From NCBI RefSeq assembly GCF_033473495.1, contig NC_088942.1:682001-746000 (forward strand): 64,000 bases of DNA, in the 5' to 3' direction. The notes beneath the pieces are model-generated. The model had not been told where the DNA came from and ran no database searches. It saw only the letters and a list, made by a program, of their open reading frames with translations. The number at the start of each line of letters is the position of its first letter. Within the stretch, counting starts at the first letter, position 1. Of the stretch, positions 54,540 through 64,000 are shown in pieces. This stretch comes from Cercospora beticola (lineage: Eukaryota > Ascomycota > Dothideomycetes > Mycosphaerellales > Mycosphaerellaceae). A program made the position numbers and the translations under genes.

Positions 54540-56367
54540 CTAAAACCTGGAGATGTCCCTTCCAAATGCCCTGCATGAAGCTGTTAGCTGCACCTCTTCC
54601 AAATACTCCGAGCATCTTGGCCATGCATACCAGTTCAGCAGCCAAAACATGGGAATCAGCACGCGGTTGCGCCAGGATATCGCTCTGGTCAAATACGCGC
54701 CCCTCCACATGATCCACGCCGCTCTGCCAGAGATCTTGCCCTGCGGTTTGTTCAACTGGACAATGGCACGATACGCGCCCACGTAGGCCATGATGCCTTG
54801 ACTTTGCTGCTCCACCGTCAGTCTCCAGCACAACGGATCGCCCTCGTCTACCTCTTGCACTTACAAAGGAAAAGCCCCGGGTATTAATATCACCCTTGTT
54901 GAGCTTCTTCGCGAGCCACTTTGCCTTCTGCGTCGCAACCTGGGCAGTCGCGGGGTACGAGGTGCCTTCAATCACTGCGCAATCGCCCAGAGCGTACACA
55001 TCGCGTAGCACTGCCGCAGGCTTGCCCTGTTCCGAGTCTGCCGCTGATAGCTGCACTCTGCAAAAGTCATCGGTGATGATGCTGCCGCTGCGTGGGTGCC
55101 GTTGCACCTTCCAATTGGCATCGCTGGATCGCGGACTGGCGTTGATATCAGACAGCATGCGCACACAGCTGGCAGGCGCAACGAAGGACGAGCTCAATGC
55201 CTTTTCCACGAACGGGTTCGCCATGAGCCCTGTGCTCCATACCACGAGCCCACATCCCACTTCGGACTCTTCGCCGTTCTTGAGCGCCAAAGTGAACCCA
55301 CTGGCCTTGACATCATCGTGGTAGTCGGCTGTTCCTGCTCCAGCGGTTCGCGGGAAGCCGCGTTTGAGCTCTGTGATCGAATGGCTGGTCTTGATCGTCA
55401 CTCCTTCCCGGCCTGCATTTTCTTGCGCGTACTTGCTCAGCTTCTCATCAAACATGGGAAGGATCTTATCAGCGACATCGTAGACGGTAATCTTCACGTG
55501 TTCCATCAGTTGGGGATAGAGCTTCGACATGTCTTCTCTGACAATATCCTGCAGCTCTCCTGAGAACTCAATCCCAGTCGGTCCTCCGCCTGCAAGGCAA
55601 GTTAGCACTCGCTGCATTGATTTGATTCCTAACGTTCTCGACTGACCAACAATGGCAAAGTTGAGCAGCTGCTTCTTGAGAGCCACTGGAGTGGTGGGCA
55701 ACGCAGCAGTCTCGAAGCAGGAGAGCAGCTTATCTCTAATCTTCTTCGCGTCCTGCACATCTTTCAAGAAATATGCATTGTCTTTGACGCCTGGTATCCC
55801 AAAGGTCTGGCTGTACGATCCAACACCGATGACGAGCTTATCATAAGCCATCGAAAACAGCTCTCCACGACTGGCCTCTAACTTCAACTGCAAAGGCCGT
55901 TTATCCTCGATCTCACCCGCTCTTGTAGATAGAAGACCTTGGTTCGGACATCGCACAGTCTCTCGCACGAGGATCTGCTTCTTGCCTGGATCAATACCAT
56001 CTGCTCGGCCTTGGATGTATTCGTACTTGCTGTTCCGGGTACGCACTGGTTCCAGTGCTGTACGGAACTCGAGTGTCCCGACACTGGTGGAGGCGAGCAA
56101 AGGTGTGAATACGAAATAGGAACGAGGTGAGACGACGACAGTCTGGAACTTCTTAGGATCGAGACTCCTGGCCAAGTTGTATCCCGCCCAGCCAGATCCG
56201 AGAATCACAACTCGTTCGCGATCGTTTCGGGATGCTTCGAGTTGTTTGATTGTTATGCTTCGACGCTGACCTGCAATGCGTTGACAAGGTGCGTGGAACT
56301 GAGGTCGCACAGATCGGAATATGGGCGACGGCGTGAAAGCCTTGATCGGCTTGTAGAGAGAACTCAT
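54540..56367 (-). CDS. nde1: External alternative (rotenone-insensitive) NADH dehydrogenase
   Basis: Four exons: 56367-55647, 55589-54865, 54806-54631 and 54570-54540, 550 aa, introns 57, 58 and 60 nt. The last exon codes only AFGRDISRF. The ATG at 56367 gives a basic, hydroxylated N-terminus (RSVRPQFHAPCQRIAGQRRS) suited to mitochondrial import. FAD-binding VVILGSGWAGYNLARSL is near 62, the NADH-binding FAIVGGGPTGIEFSG spans intron 1, and DVYALGDCAVI marks the second FAD contact. The C-terminus SGRAAWIMWRGAYLTRAISW is the membrane-associating end. No EF-hand insertion is seen. It oxidises cytosolic or matrix NADH and reduces ubiquinone without proton pumping. Without splicing the frame differs and ends wrongly. 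Confidence 0.93.
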
Positions 56368-57731
56368 ATCGCAGGAGACAATTGCAATCCCAAAATCCAA
56401 GAGCGATCGGCCAACACAACGAAGTAAGCAAAAAGAAAGATCAAATAATATGTCCAGCGACTGAGGCGCCTACTTCCAGCCTTATCACTGACACTACATC
56501 TTTACCCGAACACGACGAGGCAAAGCCTCATAACAGTCATCATCATCAAACGCGAAACATGCTGCTGCTGAGACTGAGCCGCAATCCCCCCAAGAGCCCC
56601 GGAAGGCCGTTGAAAGTCGGAACAAAACCCGCTATCTTTCCACTGACCATTAACAGAAATGCGATTCCCCGAGTTACTGGTACGTGGGTACCCTGTCACA
56701 TGCCTGGCGGCTTTGCATATGCTTGCATGTGACGCAACGCATGTGTGAGGCTGAACACAAATGCGACAACGAGCACGAGAGATGCGTAAAGCCTAGGTTG
56801 CCTCGATTTGGGGATGATTGTAACCTAGGAACGTGTGCAGAGGCTTGGCGTTTGGGACGAATATTATTCGGATGAAGGGGAGGATGACTCTTGTGCGTAC
56901 CCATGCATGCATGTGTCGTTCTATTCTCTGGATACTGGGGAAAGTTTATTTGGGCCGTTTGCATGGTGGGAATGAAGTTCCCGGATGGATGTGGCTGAGA
57001 AATTCTGTGGCTCTCGTGAGATGCGGTGAGGCTGCAGAGATAACAACGAAACACGATTCTGGTCTGCGACGAGACGAGAACGAGGAAGACTGAGGTTGGT
57101 GCACGCTGCGAATACAGGTCGATGGGACTCAGATTGCACCTTCATCAAAATTTGGGTAGGGAAGCCACATCATGGCGTTGGATTTGAGGTTTCGGATATT
57201 TGCGGTTACGGAGTCCGAGATCCTGGTACCTCCTATGTCCACAGGAGCGTGGAGAGACATGTTTCTGGAGTATAGCGTTTGCTGGCTGACTCTTATAGTG
57301 GTCTGATGATCATCATCATGTTTGTCCTCTTCTTCAATTCGCTGCTTCACTGTCACCGTTTCCCACAATGCTGGCCTGCCGCGCTCGATCCTCCAGAACA
57401 CAACTTAGCTGTCGTGCAAACATTAGACCATCTCTCAAGCTGCCTGCCATGAGACGATCGAGTACTCGGTCGGCGAAGGCGCAATTGCAGGACTCCGTAG
57501 AAGCAGAGCCGCTTCACACGAATTACCAAAACAACGCTTTTCGATATTTCACTGTGGCGATGAGGCAGGCCATTTTCATTTTTGCTACTGATCTGATCTG
57601 ATCTGAATGGACTCCCCCATCTCAGCTACACCACGCATACTTATGATCACCCTCGGCGGTATATGGAATACAACCATGCCAACCGGTACATTTGTTCTTT
57701 TCAAAAGAGGTCAGTTGAGTTCCAAATCGTA
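56368..57731. other. Intergenic, no supported gene
   Basis: 1.36 kb. Two open frames (57129-57401 minus without ATG; 57368-57601 plus, 77 codons) were judged weak. No repeat or RNA gene seen. Confidence 0.5.
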
Positions 57732-58030
57732 TTATTGATACTGCCAGATTTGACATCGTACCGGATTACAATAGTGAGTGTCCCATTCTCCACGGCCACA
57801 TCCTTGAGTGTCTGGGTTGCAGAGCTGAGAAAGAATTAAAAAGTCAGCTGATTGGGGTTTGCTCAATGGGGATTGAGAAAGGTACTGACCCAGTCTACGC
57901 CTCTGTCCACGAGCAAAGCTTCGTCGGGGAAGGAAGCTAGTTTGGGTGGATTTTGTTGTGTTGCGTAGGTTGTTGCGCTGAGGAGGGACGAGGTGATAGC
58001 GAAGACTTTCAATGTGGTGAAAGACTGCAT
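57732..58030 (-). CDS. Small secreted cysteine-containing protein (effector-like)
   Basis: Two exons: 58030-57890 and 57824-57732, 77 aa. The 65-nt intron has a GTCAGT donor and a TTCTCAG acceptor and joins in phase 0. A signal peptide (MQSFTTLKVFAITSSLLSAT, cleavage near residue 23) precedes a ~54-residue mature peptide. The second exon carries four cysteines (LCNPDTQGCGRGEWDTHYCN, then VRC), enough for two disulfides, with a high Gly/Trp/Tyr share. No family recognised. The size, secretion signal and clustered cysteines are the usual features of candidate fungal effectors or small wall/antimicrobial proteins; the function is not predictable from sequence. Confidence 0.65.
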
Positions 58031-58522
58031 CGTGAGCTCTCCCGATTGGTTGTCTGTTGACTGATGCGGAGTGGGTTCGGGAACGGCGAGAAATTGGCGA
58101 GTTGGCAATTTGTGCAGAGAGTCCATGACCACATTCGACACTAGGTGGTTATGTATCTTACTGCTTTCAGGAGATCAATACCGGGCGATAAGTGACATGT
58201 CCTGTGCCATATCTCTGCCTAAGCAGCGGGAATTTGGTAGTTTGCCAAGCCAATGGTTGTTCTACGGAGCCCGAAGCACCGCGAACAGAGCTTCGACTGA
58301 AGATCGGATGGCGCCGATGGTATATCCCTGATGGTTTCTGCACAATCTTCTCATCGAATCGTGGTAACTCCCCTAAGTCTCTGGGTCTAGATTTCGACCC
58401 GTACGACCACTCCCGCATGACGAGACTACTGCCATCTAGTTCTGACGAGATACTCCGAGAATGCGGCGTATCTTCCCCGTGGGGACACAAAGGCACTGAC
58501 TCGGTGACGGCCTGGCCAGCAA
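58031..58522. other. Intergenic, no gene supported
   Basis: 490 bp between two minus-strand genes; only short antisense frames seen. Confidence 0.5.
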
Positions 58523-59749
58523 TTATGTCGAAGGTGGACGCTGCTTCTTCATACCTTGTTTCACAAGGTGACTGTCTTTCTGCGACTTCGAATGCATCAT
58601 AATGGTGTTTTCGCGGCTCATCTGAACTTCTTTGCCTCCGCGAGCTTTCATCTCGGCTTCATACGCGTCGATCGCAGCAGCTTGCGCTCCGCCTCCATTA
58701 GTGAAACTCCGTATTGCTGTGAAAAGCTCATAGGCATCTTGCACAGCATTATTTAAGCCCTGACCTCGTTGAAAGCTCATCGGATGAGCGCTATCACCTG
58801 CAAGCGTCACCCGTCCACTGTGATTATCCCATTCGTTTTCAGGTTTGCGGGGATCCCAGTCTCGTATTTCAGTATTCCAGACTTCAGTCTCATCGTCAGA
58901 TATCCACTCATAGGCACTTTTCCAAGGCTCGCCAAATTTCTGTGCGAGTTGTTTCTGATAGGCAACGAGCTGCTGCTTCGACCAATCTGCATGACCGGGT
59001 GGCGCTTCGTATGAAATGTATTGGAAGAATTTCCAGTTCTCAGGATGGTCTTTGTCGCCTCCATCGTGTAAAGAAAACCAGCACAAGTAGCCATCGGGAT
59101 GCAGTCCAACTTGATACAGAGGATGGAATGGCGGTGCTCGTAATGCGAGCGCATGTTCTCGACTGTAATTTGCGTAAATCATCGCTGTTGCATAGCCGCC
59201 GACAGGCACGAGAGCTGCTTTCTCGGAACCCAGCAACAAAGTGCGTACAGCCGAGCGGGATCCATCACAGCCCACCACGAGACTGCCAGTATCGTGAGAG
59301 CCATCGACAAATCTGGCTGTCACTCTTGTGCTGTCATCATCAAAAGTGATCGCGGAGATCTCTTTGCCATATTGCACATCGAGACCCTCCAGAAGCAAGT
59401 GCCGGAATTTGTCACGTCGGAAGCGGTAGAATTTGGAACCCTCGAGATTCTTGATATGTTTTCCAGTTTTGGCGTCTGCCAAAGGCATCCGAAAGTGCTC
59501 GTCGGTGAGCTCGATATGTGGATCAACCTGGCATTGGGCGATGTTTTGAAGCAGATGTTCCGGTACGAGCTTTGCCAAAGGCTCGATTCCCCAGTGCAGA
59601 CCGAAACACCAGTTTCGTTTGCTTGCTGAAGAAGGCGCACGCTCGTATATTGCGAATGGGACAGCAGCCTTCTTCAAGCCCTGTGCCAAAGCCAATCCTG
59701 TGGTGCCGGCACCAATAATGATGACCTTCTTGCTGTCTGTATCTGCCAT
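58523..59749 (-). CDS. FAD-dependent monooxygenase (PHBH-like)
   Basis: Intronless, 408 aa, ATG at 59749. Class A flavoprotein monooxygenase: N-terminal Rossmann VIIIGAGTTGLALAQGLKK (GxGxxG, residues 12-17), an arginine-rich FYRFRRDKFRHLLLEGL helix, the DG motif VVGCDGSRSAVR and the second FAD motif VTLAGDSAHPMSFQRGQG near 318. These enzymes hydroxylate or epoxidise aromatic and other small molecules using NAD(P)H and O2. The substrate is unknown. No obvious membrane or signal segment. It stands alone, not in a recognisable secondary-metabolite cluster. Confidence 0.9.
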   Translation of the reverse strand: MADTDSKKVIIIGAGTTGLALAQGLKKAAVPFAIYERAPSSASKRNWCFGLHWGIEPLAKLVPEHLLQNIAQCQVDPHIELTDEHFRMPLADAKTGKHIKNLEGSKFYRFRRDKFRHLLLEGLDVQYGKEISAITFDDDSTRVTARFVDGSHDTGSLVVGCDGSRSAVRTLLLGSEKAALVPVGGYATAMIYANYSREHALALRAPPFHPLYQVGLHPDGYLCWFSLHDGGDKDHPENWKFFQYISYEAPPGHADWSKQQLVAYQKQLAQKFGEPWKSAYEWISDDETEVWNTEIRDWDPRKPENEWDNHSGRVTLAGDSAHPMSFQRGQGLNNAVQDAYELFTAIRSFTNGGGAQAAAIDAYEAEMKARGGKEVQMSRENTIMMHSKSQKDSHLVKQGMKKQRPPST

Positions 59750-60591
59750 GATGATATAAAGAATTGAAGATCGAAGGTTGAAATTGAGGAAGAGATGTTA
59801 GAAATACCCGCCATGTTCAAGTTTCAAATACCCACATCCTCGCTTGCGGACCTACCACAAATGCCACATGCCCGGTGATCCGATGCTGTAGGTTTGGTGT
59901 CTGCATTAGCCATTTCTTTGCTCGATCCTAGCGAACCTGCAGCTCATGAGCTCTGCCGACTACTCGTCCAAACTTCTCGTCAACGCATGCTTCGTTGAAT
60001 GCATATGCTGACATTTTGGCCTTCAGAATCCGAGACTCTCATGATTCACTTTTCGGCGGCAGAGGGCAGCGAGGATGTTCCATGTCTGGGGCGTCGCGTC
60101 GTGAGTTGCTCGCGCGTTGTGTTCGCGACGCGACGGCCATCTCCCGAATCTAGTTCCTGAAGTGCTCGGTGTCTCGGAGTCCATAGCAAATTGACCGAAG
60201 AACTATTTCAGCGTGTCTGAATACGTCTGGAGAGATTCTGCAGAGATGAGTGGGCGACTGACGCAATGCACGAAGAGTTGACGATGGCCAGAACGAAGGG
60301 TGAAAGTGGGTTTCCGTCTGTGGCCGATGTTCGGGCCGTTGCTGCAGCAGACGTCAGTCATCACTTTTGCAAGCACTGCACAAGAAATTGATGAGAGCGG
60401 CGAATTGCTGCCTCACCGTCCGTTTCTACTAGCATACCTCTCTAATGTCTATGGCAGTTTGATCAGCGGTTACATTCATCTCAGCGCACCTCAGCATCCT
60501 TATTCCTACGCAGGTGCGAGTGCAAGAGTCTCCCGCGATATCGGTCTGTAACACGATCCCGGATCCAAGCGTTCAAGTTCTCAACAAGCAT
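59750..60591. other. Divergent intergenic region
   Basis: About 840 bp between the monooxygenase and the next plus-strand gene. The downstream frame is already open from 60514 without ATG. A CAG acceptor-like site precedes it, so a 5' exon of that gene may lie here. Confidence 0.45.
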
Positions 60592-62052
60592 ATGGCGGGC
60601 GCAACCGCAACTTTGTTCGCCAGTGTTGCGAAAGATCTCGTAACTGACAAGAATCCTGCCACTGAAGGCAATGATATTGACCCCGAACGCTGTGCTGCTC
60701 TGCACAACACTCTGACCCTCTATGGCTGGTTTCAATCTGGCAAGAAGATCTCAACGCTCACCAAGCGGACATGGTGGAGCACGCATGGCAACGAGAGACT
60801 GAAGCAGATCCTACGCCCCAAGCTAGTGCGATATCTCTCGAAGATCTTCGAGGTGCCAAATTACAACTTCTTCTACCATGTGTCTGGTCTTGCGAGTCCA
60901 CAGCACATGCTGGGCTTGGCAGATGTGCTCGAAGATCCAGACCACGACCATGATGATCCCAAGGAGAGCAAGTACAGATTTGTGATAATATACAAAAGCT
61001 CAGAAGCTCTAGTGACACAACCTGCGGGCATTGTCTTTGATCAACAGACTGGCAAGGCAATACTGATGCCAACATACCACCATGTCTTTGATCTGAGGAA
61101 TCCAGAACTTCCTTGGCAACGCATGGAGACGATACTGAGTGCTTATATCGAGATGATCGAGGCTGAGAAGGCTGTTGCAATACACGACGAAGCAACAATA
61201 GAGGAGCCCAAAACAGACATCAAAGGCGGCGATCTCGTCAAAAACAAAACCTTCGTACGATATCAAACAAGACCGTGGATCCTCCAACCCTACACATTAG
61301 AAGATCTACACGCCTGCCTAGACACTTGGAACGCCCTCGTCACAGCCATCGAGCGCAAAGCCGGCATCTCCAGAACCCGCCCAGACCCCACCTCCAAAGA
61401 CTACGACCCCGAAGACGAAGCCCCCCTCTGCTCCCGCACCGCCCTCAAAATCGCCGGAATTCCCCGCGGCTTTGCCTACGAAATCCTCTCGCACGCTCGT
61501 TCATCCGAAATCTGGTTCATCGCCCCAGGGATCCGTCTTCCCAAAGTCGAAGAATTCCTCCAACAACCCTTCAAACACATCCCCTCCAAATTCCCCACCG
61601 AAACTAAAGGCATGAAAGTTCCATTTCTCTTCCTCCGATGTCCTGGCACCGTGAGCGCCAAAGAAGCGAAATTCCGATACCCCTTCTCAACCGTCGAATC
61701 CGTACCTTGCGGATTATACCTTGATGCATTTCCCAATGCTCAGAATCCGTTCGAAGATGCGTGTCGACTGGTTTTGCCGATCAAGTTGGGAGATCGGAGG
61801 CATTATGCGAGGACATCAGATGGGAGGCCGATCTTGAAAAGTCATAGTGATTTGTATCAGACGGGGATTAATCCTTTTGTCATGAGGCATGGGCCGAAGT
61901 TATCTGCGGTACTGGAGAATTGGAGGAGGCATGTGGAGAGTGGGCATTGGAATGTTAATGAGAAGGGCGTGGAGGGTGGGGTGGGAGTTTGGAGGCAGGC
62001 GGATACGAGAGAGCATTGGTGGAGGTATCAGAGTGAGCATTTGGTTGTGTAG
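60592..62052 (+). CDS. Hypothetical protein, 486 aa
   Basis: Intronless frame from the first ATG at 60592. The frame stays open for 26 codons upstream without ATG, next to a possible acceptor (ACGCAG), so a 5' exon is possible. No domain recognised. It is soluble-looking, with no signal or membrane segment. Distinct stretches are WWSTHGNERLKQILRPKLV, NYNFFYHVSGLASPQHMLGL, YRFVIIYKSSEALVTQPAG and FRYPFSTVESVPCGLYLDAF. An acidic His-Asp run (DPDHDHDDP) is near 125. The even coding composition over nearly 1.5 kb supports a real gene; function unknown. Confidence 0.65.
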   Translation: MAGATATLFASVAKDLVTDKNPATEGNDIDPERCAALHNTLTLYGWFQSGKKISTLTKRTWWSTHGNERLKQILRPKLVRYLSKIFEVPNYNFFYHVSGLASPQHMLGLADVLEDPDHDHDDPKESKYRFVIIYKSSEALVTQPAGIVFDQQTGKAILMPTYHHVFDLRNPELPWQRMETILSAYIEMIEAEKAVAIHDEATIEEPKTDIKGGDLVKNKTFVRYQTRPWILQPYTLEDLHACLDTWNALVTAIERKAGISRTRPDPTSKDYDPEDEAPLCSRTALKIAGIPRGFAYEILSHARSSEIWFIAPGIRLPKVEEFLQQPFKHIPSKFPTETKGMKVPFLFLRCPGTVSAKEAKFRYPFSTVESVPCGLYLDAFPNAQNPFEDACRLVLPIKLGDRRHYARTSDGRPILKSHSDLYQTGINPFVMRHGPKLSAVLENWRRHVESGHWNVNEKGVEGGVGVWRQADTREHWWRYQSEHLVV

Positions 62053-63143
62053 GAGGGAAGCATCCACTTTTCGTTTTCTGGTTGGGCTGCATGGCGGTGA
62101 CATTGATTTGGAGACGTTCGCGGGGATGAATATCGGCATTACAGATATCCTCAGGCCATACTTCCTAGCATGGGCTGCTGCGATGTAAGAGGTGCTCAGA
62201 CATCTACGGGATGCATTGGCGCCATTTCTATCGTGAACAAACATTCCCTTGGCCAACCCGAATCCAGTTCTTCTAGCTCAGGTGTGCACTGCACATGGAC
62301 TAGCTTCTGTGATTGGCTCTAGAATGTGAGGAGAAACTTCTCCTTGTCCGACCAAGAGTTCTCGTGATGGAGATATGCGTGGTCTTAGCCTCGAAGCCAG
62401 ATATTCCGCTGATTGTACAGTAGCCGTTCCAAGCTGTACGAAACGTTGTGGAAGTCCGAGATCGCTTCGTGTGGTGGAATCAACCCAGATGTGATGACTG
62501 CGACGATGGCGCAGAGGAGTTATACAATTCCACAGATTTGCTCTGATTGTTTTTGTTGCGATCCTCCAAAGGCGAGGCAAGTTGCAGAGTCGGAACCCAC
62601 CTCAAGCTTGGCATTGCACCGCACCTCCTCCTCTCCCCAAAGCTTCCTACTCAGCTATCTTCGACATCCCTCGCAGCACACAACACATTTTGCCCGGCAT
62701 GTCATCAACCGTTGCGACTGTGAGTCGAGACAGCGCTCCGCATTTTCATGCAGCTGAACTATTGATCCCGAACATTGCCGGCTCGATGCGACACTCGTCA
62801 TGCTCTCCTCATCCTCACGTCGCTACGCTGCTTCGGATTGAAACTAGCCCACAGCTGTCACCATGACCTCTCTACACGCTCACTGGATGCGATGATAATG
62901 CGAAGAGATGCAGAAATGATGCAGGAATTGCCAGAAACAGCATTTGCTACACGCGATGATGGTCAGCATCACCGATGGTGTTGCTATTGGCGGTTGCGAT
63001 TGGCGCTTGATGCTGTCACTATCTGTAGTGAAAGGTCGTGCTTAAATTGATGCGTTCCCACAGGACTGCTGCTTTGACTTTACTGATTTGAGCAGGCCCC
63101 AGAATTTCCATTCCTCGGCAAGAACCAACAAATACCTTGCGAC
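62053..63143. other. Intergenic upstream of catalase
   Basis: 1.1 kb with no supported gene. It presumably contains the catalase promoter; I recognise no stress-response element with confidence. Confidence 0.5.
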
Positions 63144-64000
63144 ATGGACACTATCACCTCGACAGCCAGGTCTCTCAAGCCGGAGATGCGAGCTCCTCGC
63201 ATGTCGCATCTTCAGAGCTCGAACGAAGGACCTGCAGACATCATAGCAAAGGTCTCCGGCTACTCTTCTGGAGGCATCCGCGCAGATGACAGTCCATACT
63301 TCACCAACGATGATGGCATTCCACTTCCGGACCCAGCACATTCCAAGACGATCGGCGGCATACCAGTGGCCAGCGATGTTCATCTCTTCCAGAAACAACA
63401 GCGCTTCAACAGGTCGAAACTTCTTGAACGCATGGTACACCCATGCGGATCTGGAGCGTTCGGCTTTTTTGAAGTGACTTCCGATGTGTCCGACTTGACG
63501 AAAGCAGACTTTCTGCAGCGTGTGGGCGAGAAGACTCCAATTTTTATTCGGTTTTCGACTGTCACTCTGGGTCGAGAGTTTCCGGACGAGGGACGCAACC
63601 CACGCGGCTTCGCTATCAAGCACTATACGAAAGAAGGGAACTACGATCTCGTGGGCTTGAATTTCCCAGTATTCTTTTGCCGTGACCCCATTCAAGGTCC
63701 CGATGTCATCCGCAGTCAAGCCCGGCGACCAGACAACTTTCTTCTCGATCGCGACGCCACTTTCGACCTGCTCGCCCTCACTCCGGAAGCCAACCATGCT
63801 GGCATGATGTTCTTCTCCGACCATGGTACGCCTGATGGATGGACGAACCTGCATGGTTATGGTTGTCACACATTCAAGTGGGTGAACAAACAGGGAGAGT
63901 TTGTCTACATCAAGTATCACTTCATCGCAAAGCATGGGCGCAAGGACTTCACGTACCCAGAGTCGATACGCATATCTGGAGAAAATCCCGACTACAGCAA
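63144..64000 (+). CDS. Catalase-family protein (partial, runs off the window)
   Basis: Open from the ATG at 63144 to the window end (285 codons plus 2 nt), no intron so far. It is a haem catalase: FNRSKLLERMVHPCGSGAFG, FIRFSTVTLGREFPDEGRNP, RGFAIKHYTKEGNYDLVGLN, RDPIQGPDVIRSQ and LHGYGCHTFKWVN in the expected order. The distal His is H99 in MVHPCGSGAFG, where typical catalases read VVHAxGxGA. At the distal Asn site the family GNNTP reads GLNFP (residues 171-175): one of the two Asn remains (N173), the other is Leu. The proximal Tyr region is beyond the window. It probably decomposes hydrogen peroxide, unless the substitutions mark a diverged function. No signal peptide at the N-terminus. Confidence 0.9.
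   Translation, partial: MDTITSTARSLKPEMRAPRMSHLQSSNEGPADIIAKVSGYSSGGIRADDSPYFTNDDGIPLPDPAHSKTIGGIPVASDVHLFQKQQRFNRSKLLERMVHPCGSGAFGFFEVTSDVSDLTKADFLQRVGEKTPIFIRFSTVTLGREFPDEGRNPRGFAIKHYTKEGNYDLVGLNFPVFFCRDPIQGPDVIRSQARRPDNFLLDRDATFDLLALTPEANHAGMMFFSDHGTPDGWTNLHGYGCHTFKWVNKQGEFVYIKYHFIAKHGRKDFTYPESIRISGENPDYS

Noticed and set aside
57129..57401. 90-codon minus-strand frame
   Set aside because: Begins with a non-ATG codon and has no recognisable feature; the first ATG leaves only 43 codons.
63042..63935. 297-codon open frame antisense to the catalase
   Set aside because: It mirrors the catalase coding sequence on the other strand; open antisense frames are common opposite GC-biased genes.

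Overview
The window looks like a filamentous ascomycete nuclear genome. Almost every recognisable gene has short spliceosomal introns (about 44-140 nt, GT..AG, with CTRAC/CTAAC-like branch sites), and the gene content is fungal: a HET-domain protein, a Zn2Cys6 regulator, a CFEM-like GPI protein and an external alternative NADH dehydrogenase. The first ~4 kb carries the mark of repeat-induced point mutation (RIP). I infer a Pezizomycotina genome, plausibly Dothideomycetes, but the species cannot be fixed from sequence alone.

Layout. 1-4070 is an AT-rich, TpA-saturated, stop-filled block with nearly no CpA/TpG. It contains two 214-bp direct repeat copies that differ only by transitions. 4982-6589 is a secreted clan-A glycoside hydrolase. 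6826-10753 is the spindle-checkpoint kinase BUB1 (minus strand). 11092-16727 is gene-poor: one single-pass membrane protein, two candidate small spliced hydrophobic-peptide genes and a 46-bp-arm inverted repeat. 16728-23790 holds a conserved fungal protein, a Cir_N/RS-rich splicing-type protein and an Ace2/Swi5-like C2H2 factor. 25240-37169 holds an MFS sugar transporter diverging from a PLC-like phosphodiesterase, UBA4, an alpha/beta hydrolase, a mitochondrial carrier, an NYN-domain protein and an F-box protein. The last two overlap at their 3' ends.

37493-43113 has the ubiquitin-S31 fusion, a HET protein, a CFEM-like GPI protein and an AlkB-like dioxygenase with a GRF zinc finger. 43536-46314 is a Zn2Cys6 regulator followed within 60 bp by an NmrA-like gene. 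47600-53244 has kinetochore Mis14, a small conserved protein and a RasGAP. 54540-62052 has NDE, a small secreted cysteine-containing protein, a FAD monooxygenase and an unknown protein. The window ends inside a catalase gene.

Most genes are housekeeping: checkpoint and kinetochore (BUB1, MIS14), tRNA thiolation/urmylation (UBA4), ubiquitin/ribosome, Ras signalling and respiration. These are interspersed with accessory genes. I see no canonical biosynthetic cluster. The more unusual points are: the transition-only repeat pair; the regulator whose start codon appears to be created by splicing and whose reading frame has an in-frame TGA followed by 76 further open codons; a possible Mad3-like BUB1 isoform from intron retention; two small spliced hydrophobic-peptide genes; and catalase active-site changes. 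Gene models with introns were built by hand from splice motifs and frame continuity. No similarity search was possible.
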